DNA of 64,000 nt from Clarireedia homoeocarpa (Eukaryota > Ascomycota > Leotiomycetes > Helotiales > Rutstroemiaceae): positions 626,363 to 690,362 of the forward strand of contig LNKV01000003.1 in NCBI GenBank assembly GCA_001465935.1. Reading direction: 5' to 3'. A program made the position numbers and the translations under genes. Shown in pieces: positions 1 through 8,919 of the stretch. Under the pieces are notes generated by a model. That model searched no databases. It saw only the letters and a list, made by a program, of their open reading frames with translations, and was not told where the DNA came from. Within the stretch, counting starts at the first letter, position 1, and the number at the start of each line of letters is the position of its first letter.

Positions 1-243
1 AGGATACTTGGGCGAAGGTTTACGATTTTGATTCAGATATGGAACTTGGTTAGTTTTCTTCTCACGTTCAAGTTCTGGAACTAACACGTATTTGCAGATC
101 TTCACAAAGGACATCACGGACCAATCTGGAGTATCAGCTTTTCCCCAGATGGAAAGCTCTATGCGACAGGTAGTGAGGATGGTACAATCAAAATGTGGAA
201 GAACTGCATTGGTTCTTTCGGATTATGGAGAGCTGAGAGCTAG
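1..243 (+). CDS. STRAP-like WD40 repeat protein, C-terminal end (partial)
   Basis: Only the last two exons are in the window. Exon 1-48 reads DTWAKVYDFDSDMEL and is followed by an intron at 49-97 (donor GTTAGT, branch AACTAAC, acceptor TTGCAG). Exon 98-243 reads HKGHHGPIWSISFSPDG, then YATGSEDGTIKMWKN, and ends GLWRAES at a TAG stop. The HKGHHGPIWS and SEDGTI.LW patterns are those of the last WD40 blade of serine-threonine kinase receptor-associated protein (STRAP/UNRIP), a seven-blade propeller. In animals STRAP works with the SMN complex and TGF-beta signalling; the role in fungi is less clear. The 5' part lies outside the window. It converges with the phosphoribosyltransferase gene downstream. 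Confidence 0.85.
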
Positions 244-694
244 GAAGGGTTTGGGTGAGAGTCAAAGAACCTGTAAAGTACGAATTACTGCGGCCTTTTG
301 CATTACAAGACGACACGGCATAGTCAAATTGTATGAAATGGACAAAGTAGAGCATACGATCTTGGCGGAATAATCGATGGCGGAAGAGATAGAATGCCTA
401 CAGGAAGATTAGATCCAGCGAAAGCGATACAAAGATAATAGGTATCAATTGATCACAGATGATGTGAACCATTAACTGGGCTACTCCAATCGACTTGGTA
501 ATGGTGGTTTAGTCGCGCGTTTATCAATCATCGGCTTTTTTAGGTTGCTCCGAATGAGACCGTCATTTCATCCGTATGTCCTTCCATCGGTTCTCGTTCG
601 ATGGTAAATGTAACGGGAGCGTAAGCTGTGTTACGGCTCCAGAGACCGGCAGCATTCAGCCAAGCTGCATGTTCACCATACAATCCAGTAAACT
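244..694. other. Intergenic, convergent 3' flanks
   Basis: Gene-free stretch between two convergent genes. I see no repeat, RNA gene or conserved reading frame; presumably both 3' UTRs. Confidence 0.5.
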
Positions 695-1588
695 TCAGGA
701 TCTAAATCCCCATCCTCCTTCCACCTTCTGCAAAAGCGGACTTTCTAACACAAACTTTACACGCTCCACCCTCTCCCTACCCACCTTCTCCTCCCATTTG
801 GCCCCTTGCTTCATAGCCACCCCGCAACCCACAACCTCGCAGCCAATCCTCTCTAACATATCCCACGTGGCTCTCAGCGTCGTCCCAGAACTAACGGCAT
901 CATCAATAATCACACATTTCTTTCCCTTCACCAAGGGCAATTGGTTGGGATCTAGATAGACTCTTTTTTGACCAAGTTCTGGCGATGTAATGGACGATAC
1001 TTCTGCAGAGAGATCGTCATCGTACCAGAACTTACGGGAGTAGCCAAGTGGGACATATCGTTCTATTACAATATGATAAGCCTCTACATCTAGGACATTA
1101 TAACACCGTCGTTCTTCTATTCCCCAAACTATCAAAGCAAACAAAACAACAAACTCACCCATGCACAGTTTGTCGGCTACCAAGGGCGCAAGAGTCAATC
1201 CTAATGTCGGTAATCCAATAATGACCTCTGGCTTAAACGCCTTGACACGCTCAGCAAGCAAGCCCGCAAGCACTTTCACAACATGCAGCGAAGCCTGGTT
1301 TACGAGAAGAGATGCAACAGCGTGATCGGGGTTGGAGAGAAGAGGCCGGATGGGCAACATGAGGATACGGTGGTTCGGTAGAAGAGCGGGATAGCCATAT
1401 TGGAATGGAAGCTGCTTGGAGCGGTGCGTGGGGAGGGTGGGACTGAGAATTTCTTGCCAGTAGTTGGTTGTAGCTTCGGTGTAGTGGGTATCGGCGGGAA
1501 GGGAAGGGGAGGGAGAAGATGCGGGGGGGGAGGCTGAGTGAGACATTCTGGACTGGTCGTTCGGTAGTATCTTGAGATGCTTTTGCAT
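695..1588 (-). CDS. Phosphoribosyltransferase-domain protein
   Basis: The C-terminal half is a type I phosphoribosyltransferase: PEVIIGLPTLGLTLAP near residue 122 and the PRPP-binding loop CVIIDDAVSSGTT near residue 194 of the spliced protein. Substrate unknown; it resembles fungal PRT proteins distantly related to orotate or adenine PRTases. A probable intron lies at about 1063-1158 on the minus strand (donor GTGAGT, acceptor GTAATAG, 96 bp). Splicing joins KLCM to ERYVPLGYSRKFWYDD and gives about 265 aa. The intron has no in-frame stop and its length is a multiple of three, so an unspliced message would also be open (297 aa). The N-terminus is Ser/Pro-rich, and a second ATG at residue 15 is an alternative start. 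Confidence 0.75.
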   Translation of the reverse strand: MQKHLKILPNDQSRMSHSASPPASSPSPSLPADTHYTEATTNYWQEILSPTLPTHRSKQLPFQYGYPALLPNHRILMLPIRPLLSNPDHAVASLLVNQASLHVVKVLAGLLAERVKAFKPEVIIGLPTLGLTLAPLVADKLCMGEFVVLFALIVWGIEERRCYNVLDVEAYHIVIERYVPLGYSRKFWYDDDLSAEVSSITSPELGQKRVYLDPNQLPLVKGKKCVIIDDAVSSGTTLRATWDMLERIGCEVVGCGVAMKQGAKWEEKVGRERVERVKFVLESPLLQKVEGGWGFRS

Positions 1589-2812
1589 GGTCGATACGAC
1601 CTGAGGGGGGTTTGTGGGGGCGGGTGCTGTGCTGAGTCATTTATTTGTCCTAACAGTTATCCCATATCCCACATCCCACACCCCATAGACCATATCCCAT
1701 CAACTTAAAAATCAACTCAAAATCAACTTCATCTCCAAGACTTCAATTTCTCCTCAAAAAATGACAAGACATCATATATGTCGTCTTCCCTCAGATAAAA
1801 TAAATTCAAATCTTACACGAGATAACAGCAGCCAACAGCACAGCTTTCCTTGCACATTTTCCCTCCACAGCCTCAACACACGACCATCCTCTTTGCAACT
1901 TCATCCAGATCAGCGCTCTGAGGCTTTTTGCTGACTCGTCCTATGGCTTGTTGGCAGGTTATTCTTACCCACACCCAAGAAATGAGGCTCTCTTCCTCCT
2001 CTCCCTCATCCAATCTTACCCTCAGCATTCCAAGCCATCATCACCTCATCACTGCCCTATGTGTGTTATCCCCAATCCTTTCCTAGGACGCGGAAATTTT
2101 GGACCCCATAATTCCTTTTGCTTTTCTTTTGCACAATGCGGGAGAGAATTTGACCCATTGCATACTAGGTTCCTATTTAATTTGGCTGCCTAGAGTGCTG
2201 GGTCTTGCTGTTTTGCTGTCCCGCATCTTGGCAGTTGATAATAAGTTTTTTGGATCAGCGATCACACGGCTGGTTTGTATGTTTGTTTGGCGCATGACGG
2301 GGTAAAGTTGCTCCATGCATGTACCTTATGTATATTGTACCTTTTGTGTATGTTTTCTTTTGCGCTTTTACCTTGCCTGCAGCATTTTCAGTCCGTGGCG
2401 GTCTCAGCCAGGGACATGCGTGATTATAATTGGTACGCCATACATGTTCAACAGCAGCCTAGACATAGAGGAAATAGGAATGTAAAAGTCAAAAGTCTGG
2501 TTTTCAACGTTTTTTTCCCGCGGTCCACGAAGCCTTCCATGTCATGAAAGATTGGCGTGCAAGGCACACTTACATGTTTGTTGTGAGAAAGACGGGGATA
2601 TGGCTCTGGTAAAATTGGAGGTTCAGGTCTCGAATAATCCATGCAAGCTCATTCTTCGTAAGGCCCTGATGAGCATCAAGATCAAATCAAATTCCATTAA
2701 GGAGGGGAAATCACGCACCGTGGGATAATGATAAATAGAGCTGGAAGCTCCAGTTAGATTCCGTTTACCTGCCCGCTCCCAGAAGCAATTCACTCGCTCA
2801 TACTTCAGCATC
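1589..2812. other. Intergenic, divergent promoter region
   Basis: Divergent intergenic space between the phosphoribosyltransferase gene and the Cys-rich surface-protein gene, with pyrimidine-rich patches around 1700-2050. Several short open frames exist but none resembles a protein family. No repeat or RNA gene recognised. Confidence 0.4.
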
Positions 2813-4059
2813 ATGTCTCCAATCTTTAAGCACCTCTTTCTTTCCCTCGTTTACTCAACTCTCGTTCTTGGTGAAGTAGAACTAGATGCTCGATCTGCTA
2901 ATCCAGAGGAGACATTCGATCCTTCGTTCCATAGTGGAAATCAAATACCAGCTTTGGATGGCCCTGCTTTGATTCGATCATGGTTGAGCCCTCGTTACTA
3001 TACCTGTGATCCGGGGTATGGCCTCTGTCCAAGTAAGTTACTCACCATACTACCTTTCGTTCTCTGCCCAAAAATAACCGTGATCCCTTTATTAAGATGC
3101 TCTCTACTGCTGTCCTTCAACCGGATGGAACTGCTGCATATATCCATATTGCTCTCCGGTGGGATCAGAGTGTTGTTCCAATGGAGGCTATTGCCCGAGT
3201 GGCAGTACCTGTATAAGGATTTCGGGAGCTGTGAAATGTTCTTCGACAGGTGGGGGAAGTGGACCAACAGTTGCTCCGACTGTCGCACCTACTGTCGCGC
3301 CAGTACCGACCACGATTGCGACGACGAGAACTTCGGTGGCGTCTATTACTTTGGCGCCGGTTTATGAGTATTATTATTATACTATTACTTGGTAAATTTC
3401 CATTTCTTTCCTTGTATCCCTTTTTATGTCCTACTTTTGTTCCTCTGTATTCCTCTTCCTCTTCCTTTCCCCCGTTTTCACTCCCCTTCCATCCCTGCCT
3501 TCAACCCCAAATACCACACCTCTCTCTACTTATCTTACTTAGACTTTTCCTCCGATCTCTAACCCAAAACAGGTACTACTGGTCTTACCGCTACTACTAC
3601 TTCACCTACTCCCCGCCCAGCATCCCCACCCTCTCCTACTCGACCTCTACCTACTCCACACACATCACGACCCATACCTCCTACTCCATCTACGCAACCA
3701 ATTCCGCCGCTGCAGCAGCATCTTTCTCTTCTATCTCCGCTACAGTAGCTTTACCTACCCCGGCGGATGCGACGCCTACGGTTTCGGTTTTGGAGCCCAC
3801 TTCAGCGGCGGGAGCGGCATCGACTTCGAGTACATCTGCAGAGACAACTTCGAGCAATATCACAAGTACAGGTACGAGAAGCATAAACGGAAATGGCGGG
3901 ATATTGTCGTCGAGTAGCTTGTCGTCGGCGACGCAGCCGGCAGTGGTGGCTGCTAGTGGGGGTGGAGGAGTGAAGGGTGTAGGTTGGGGTGGATGGGGAT
4001 TCTGGGGTTGGTGGGGGGTATTTGTGTTGGGTGGCTTTGGTGGGATGATGGTTCTTTAA
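2813..4059 (+). CDS. Secreted Cys-rich surface protein with Tyr/Trp-rich motif and hydrophobic C-terminus
   Basis: Exons 2813-3032, 3097-3391 and 3573-4059 give about 333 aa. The N-terminus is a clear signal peptide (HLFLSLVYSTLVLGEV). Next comes a Cys-rich block: CDPGYGLCP across intron 1, then CCPSTGWNCC, ECCSNGGYCPSGSTC. A TVAP repeat spacer follows, then a Tyr/Trp motif (YYYYTITW joined across intron 2 to YYWSYRYYYFTYS), a long Ser/Thr/Ala-rich O-glycosylation-type region, and a Gly/Trp-rich hydrophobic tail (GGWGFWGWWGVFVLGGFGG). The layout suggests a cell-wall or GPI-anchored protein with extracellular Cys knots. Both introns are supported because splicing restores one continuous frame. 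Function not known; the Cys block could be a granulin- or chitin-binding-like fold. Confidence 0.7.
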
Positions 4060-5278
4060 TCGAGATGGATGTGGATACAATGAGGAGGATCTAATGAGAA
4101 TCCCAGAGAAAGTGATTGGACATGACGATTGTTTGTTAAATGGTCGGATGATTGGATGTAATATTCGAATACGATTGGCTAATATGATCGATTGATAAAT
4201 AGAAAGGAGATGTTACATGAATGAGCTCGATATGATATAGCTTTCGAGGAATAAATTTTAAATCACCATGTCTAATTCCACGAGATTATTCTCTAAACCA
4301 CTTCTTCACTTATACACAGACACCGTATCGCATCCTCTCCTCCTCCTCCTTCACCACCACCTCTTCCGTTTCCCCCTCCCCCTCCCACTTATATATCCAT
4401 CTCCATCTCCATCTCCAACCAAACTCCATCTACCATTCCCTTCCCTTCCCTTCCCTTCTCTCCTTCAAATCACCCCTCCAAATATCCTTTCCTATCCTAT
4501 CCTCCCGTAATGTAATGCATGCATGTATGTATGTATGTATATATGTAAGTGTATGTGTATGTGCGTGTACGTGTATACAGAGGGGGCTTAGGTGAGATGA
4601 GTAAAGGGGGGAGTAAAAGTGGGAGGAGAGGAGGAGAGGAGAGTAGGTAGGTAGATGTGTGGATAGGTGAGATGAGATGAGTATGAGATGAAGAGTAATG
4701 GTTTGGAGAGAGTGGGTAATATAGAGAGGAGAGGAGATGAGGGTGAGGATGAGGATGACTTTATGCTGGTGAGGTGAGGTGAGGTGTAATAGTGTTGTGC
4801 GGTACAGTGAAGTTGGATTTGTTGTGTTCGGGTTAGGGGTTAGCTTAGGCTTAGGCTTAGAATTTAGGCTTTTGGGTGTGAGGATGCAATGGAAAGGGGA
4901 AAGCGAGAAGTGGTGAGGTTGGATAGGAGGGAGGAAATCATGTTCTGCGTAGTACTATTTTATTTCCTACGGAAAAGCATTGGATTTGAGTTAGCTTACA
5001 TCGAATAGAATCGAATAGAACTAGGGTTATAGATCACACCAATTGCCTATACTCTTTTATATGCTCACATGCACAGAGGGGGCCAAGCTCTTATTTTTTT
5101 TAGCGAGATGCAAAAGGGGGTAGAGAAAGGAAGGGGGGAGTCTGAAGATGGGATGGATGGAAGTGGAATGATGGAAGTGGAATGAGAAGACGCCTATGAG
5201 GATCAGTGTGTGAGTCTAGGATTGGATGTGATGGATGATATACTAAGCCAACGCACGTATAGAAGGGCCACCAGCCAC
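4060..5278. other. Low-complexity intergenic region
   Basis: Convergent intergenic region. It runs from a pyrimidine tract (about 4320-4500) through an alternating TG/TA microsatellite (about 4511-4578) into a purine-rich tract (about 4580-4800), then a short TTAGGC/TTAGGG-like patch at about 4838-4870. No credible coding sequence. Confidence 0.6.
4511..4578. repeat. TGTA/TG microsatellite
   Basis: Alternating purine-pyrimidine run built of TGCA, TGTA and TGTG units, at the switch from a pyrimidine-rich to a purine-rich strand. Confidence 0.8.
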
Positions 5279-6813
5279 CTACGCCTTCCCTTCCTCTACC
5301 TCCTCTTTCACTTTAAACTCCTGCTTTGGCGGTCTCTCTCCGAAAATCGTACTCCCGATCCTGACTTCTCCGCTTCCTTGTCTGATTGCCTATAATAATC
5401 AACATATCAGCATCACTTCATCGAGCTCAATTTCTTCCCCCACTCTTAAATCTCAACACGAGAGCAAACATACCTCTTCAAAATCATTCGACATGCCCAT
5501 ACTCAACTCCAACTGCACCCCCAGTTCTCCTTCCAGCCGATCCCTCTCCTCCCTCAGCACCCTAAAGTCTTCATTCTCCTCTCCTTCCTTAACCATACTT
5601 CTTGCTATCGCACCAATCGTCATCAGTCCTGTCAATTTCAAATTCAGACATTCGTCGATAACGTATTTACATAACGCGAGGGCGTCGGGGCCGGGGGAGA
5701 CGCCGGATTTGGAGGATTCGCCTGAGGTGTTGATTTGGATGTGGATGGAGAGGGGGGTGGGGGCTGGTGGGGAGAGGAGGCTGCGACCGAGGGATAACTG
5801 GGAGGCTTTCTTTTGACTGTCGACGCTGGAGACGAAGAAGAGATTGGGGATTTGGGAGGCGAGGGGTTTGCATTTGTCTGTGAAGAGAGAGGGTTAACAG
5901 GTCTGATCAGAATTTGGTGGGGTCGGAGTTGGGGGTTAAGGAGTAGGAGGGTGGAGTGTGATGTGTGATGCAATGTCTGATGCGATGTCTGATGCGATGG
6001 AGATGAAAGCTGGCAGAGAGTTGTTGTGATGTAATGAGATCTGATAGAGAGGCATGGCTCGAATACACCTGAGTGAGCAAGATCTGACGTCTCCCAACAG
6101 CTCTGATGCAAACCGTGGAGCCCTAACCTCAATGCTAATTCCACTCAATCATGTGATCAGCCGTAAATCACATTCGTCCTGCTCAGGCACGACGCGACCC
6201 GACGTAGCGAGCAAGTGATCTTCATGATCGACTCACGCAATCTCGGACCCTGACATCACATCACATCACATCGCATCGCATCACGATCGTCGATCTCCAA
6301 TTAAAAAAAAAAAATGTAGACATAGCGAACCTCGGCCGTCGATCCAAACCTAATGAGGAGGAGTTTTTCCAGAAATGAAAGAAAGAAAAGACATACTACT
6401 CTGCAAGCCCCCAATAAAATGCCATTTTATATCCCTCGGCAGAATCTCCGCCTTCTCCATCAACTCCTGGGCATAGTTCTCGCCAAAGTGCTCGACTTTG
6501 GCTTCGCGATGGAGAGCGAGGATGTCCGAGGCAGGTTTTAGTTTGGATACTGCGACGAGACGGACCTGGGTAGCGGGGGTTGGGTTAGTATTATGTGATA
6601 TGCAGTTGGGTGGCACTGGCACTAGCACTGGCACTGTATCGTATTGTACTATGCAAAGAAAGGACAGCCGCAAGAAAAAGAGACAATACCCACATTCCTT
6701 CCAGCAGCGGCTTTTGTCACTTTCTCGGACACGGATTGGAAGGCGGATACGAGGGATTCCGCACGTGTGGGATTGAAGGATAGTTTCATTTCGTCGTTTG
6801 AGGTAGAGGCCAT
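5279..6813 (-). CDS. Pyridoxal phosphate homeostasis protein (PROSC/YggS/YBL036C family)
   Basis: Cytosolic PLP-binding protein that buffers free pyridoxal 5'-phosphate and guards the supply to PLP enzymes. Exons on the minus strand are 6813-6694, 6565-6397, 5877-5474 and 5389-5279, giving 267 aa, normal for the family. Visible signatures: VRLVAVSKLKP (the Lys that holds PLP), HFGENYAQELMEKA, IKWHFIGGLQSNKCK across intron 2, INTSGESSKSG, LTGLMTIGAI, LSMGMSNDFEEAI across intron 3, and VRIGSTIFGERP at the C-terminus. Start is the ATG of MASTSNDEM. Intron 2 (5878-6396) is about 519 bp, unusually long for this genome, and contains CATCA/CATCG repeats; an open frame inside it is not coding. Family assignment is secure. 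Confidence 0.93.
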
Positions 6814-8919
6814 GATGTTATGGGGAGTGAGTGAAGGCGAGTTTGGATCAGATACGAGTACTGGACTTCTGCTCGCACGAGCGATGTGATGATCCTTTTC
6901 TTTTTTTTCTTTTTTTCCTCTTGTTGGTTGTGGTCGATGACGAGTTTATCGATAAGGTTTTAACTCAAGTTAAGCATAGTTTAGTTTAATTAGTTAGTAG
7001 TGGTGGTGGAGCGGAAATGGAAAAGCGGAGCGGAGGATTTGCATTTGCGTGGAAATCTTGGAAGTCAAGAGTTAACGTTACAATAACGGGCGGGCTCTCA
7101 CCGTCGGCGTTTTCCTTGTGGGTGACTTGGGTGACTTGGGTGACTTGGGTGACTTGGGTTAACTTGGGTTAACTTGGGTGACTTGGGTGACTTGGGTGAC
7201 CTGGGTAACTTGGTGGATGGGAATGGAATGTCGAGTACGTAAGCAAGGAAGAGCGTGGAGAACAAGGTTTGGCTCAATTTAATTTGGACAAGGTGAGGCC
7301 GTCATGCAACTTCCCGGACTTGGCATAACATAACTATGTGGAGTTGTTTTTGTGGATTGTTACTTTGGTATTGGGGATAAAATTGAATCATGCATATTTG
7401 AGATGAACCGAAGAAAAGGGCATTTTGGAGATGAACCGAGGAGGATTGAGTTATGTTGGTGGTGTGGAATACGGTGGAAGGAGACAAAGTAGAAAAGAGG
7501 ATTAATCGATAAGGAAGAGATGCCGGTCGGTCTTCGGTCGTGGGAACGGGGCCGGATAAGATTGATGGATTGGTTGATGGATTGATGGATTGGTTGATGG
7601 ATGCCGGTAGGTCTCCGGTCGATAGACTGATAGATGGATGACGCATGGAAGGAGTGGCTGAGTAAGTCGTGCTTGTTGTTCCCACCCCATCGCCGGCCGC
7701 CTTTTTGAAGATCCAAGATCCCAAGATCCGCACTGATCAATCGTTTGTTTGTTGAGTACAAGTACAAAGGTATCAACTCCAGTCGCTCTGTACTGCAAGC
7801 TACAAGACTGCAAAGTACTTTGTATTCCGCAGCCCCTTACTTCGTCAAGCCCGTGGTAAGTGGTAAAAGGACCTTCGTATTGCGCACTTGCTTATCTGAA
7901 ACCTTCCGAACTTTGTTCCCCCAATCCGTCCAAAGTCACTGAAAAGAAGTTCAGGAGGAAGATCCCCAGCTGCTCGACCAATCACACGCCCCCATCCACA
8001 GCCTTTCTGTTTCGTATTCCTTGTGGCCGATGGGTGATGGCCCCATGACTAATCCAAAAGGGGGAAAGACTGGGAAGGCTGAAAAGGGTGGCAAGGGTAG
8101 AGCTTCGGTACCTTGCATGCTTGGACGGCCCCACTCACCACTCCCGGTTTTAGATTCGTCCAGAAGAAATTGTTACCCTTAAAAACTTTCTCTTCTTCCA
8201 CCAAAACTCTTCTTTAACAAAACTCGCAATCTCCCCAGGACAAAGGAAAGAAAGAGATCTTTCCTTCTGCTTTCTTTCCTCCTGCTTGCCTTTGCCTTGT
8301 GGAAAGAAACTGTTTCTATTTTCACCCTCGTTTCTATTCTCATATATTCCCACTTTCTATTGTCATATATTGTCATATATTCCCACTTATTCCCACTTAT
8401 TCCTATTTATTGCATCCGCTGCACGTTGCATTGCGTTGCATTGCGTTGCATTGCATTGCTTTGATCTTTCAATTCCATTGTTGAAACTGCTGGTCACCTT
8501 TCCAACTTCCTTTGACCGTCGGTTGACGCGGCCGCCTCTCTTTCGACACGCGACACGATCCACGCTCCACGCTCCATGCCACATTAAATTGTCCGCCAAA
8601 GTGCTTTGTAGCAACGACAACCCCCCCATCATACTCTATTTCTACTTCCTCACATTCGTTCTTCACGCGCCTCAAGTCAATTGATTGATTGCGACACCGC
8701 CATTCACCCAAGATCAAACATTCTACCCCATTTCACCTATAACTTATCTAATCCGAAAATTTCTTCATTATTCAATTGGTGACACGACCCAACATTCCAA
8801 AACGCTCCAACCCCCCCTCCCCCCCCCCGCTCCACTTGCTCATACATACAACCAACGCAATCGAATACCATCTGCAAAGTACACAGTCGACAAATCCCAA
8901 AGAGGATTTCTTTCGCTAA
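6814..8919. other. Long divergent upstream region with tandem repeats
   Basis: Divergent 2.1-kb space between the PLP-homeostasis gene and the MscS channel gene. It holds a 9-bp minisatellite (about 7121-7213), a GATTGATGGATTGGTT-type repeat (about 7560-7605), TTCCCACTTA repeats (about 8345-8405) and GCATTGCGTT repeats (about 8425-8460). The stretch from about 8150 is pyrimidine-rich, typical of a fungal promoter and 5' leader for the downstream gene. No convincing coding sequence. Confidence 0.5.
7121..7213. repeat. 9-bp minisatellite (TGACTTGGG)n
   Basis: About ten tandem copies of TGACTTGGG, two of them as the variant TTAACTTGGG and one as TGACCTGGG, forming a short variable-number repeat in the upstream region. 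Confidence 0.9.

Noticed and set aside
4268..4510. Pro/Leu-rich 80-residue open frame
   Set aside because: Encoded by a pyrimidine-rich low-complexity tract; no start context or family resemblance.
5644..6144. 166-residue open frame antisense to the plus strand, Pro/Ser-rich
   Set aside because: It overlaps the third exon and the long intron of the PLP homeostasis gene in another frame; low-complexity shadow.
7121..7213. Regular direct repeats that could suggest a CRISPR array
   Set aside because: The units are only 9 bp and contiguous with no spacers, and the genome is eukaryotic.
8286..8684. 132-residue open frame upstream of the MscS channel
   Set aside because: Arises from TTCCCACTTA and GCATTGC repeats in a pyrimidine-rich leader; no protein resemblance.
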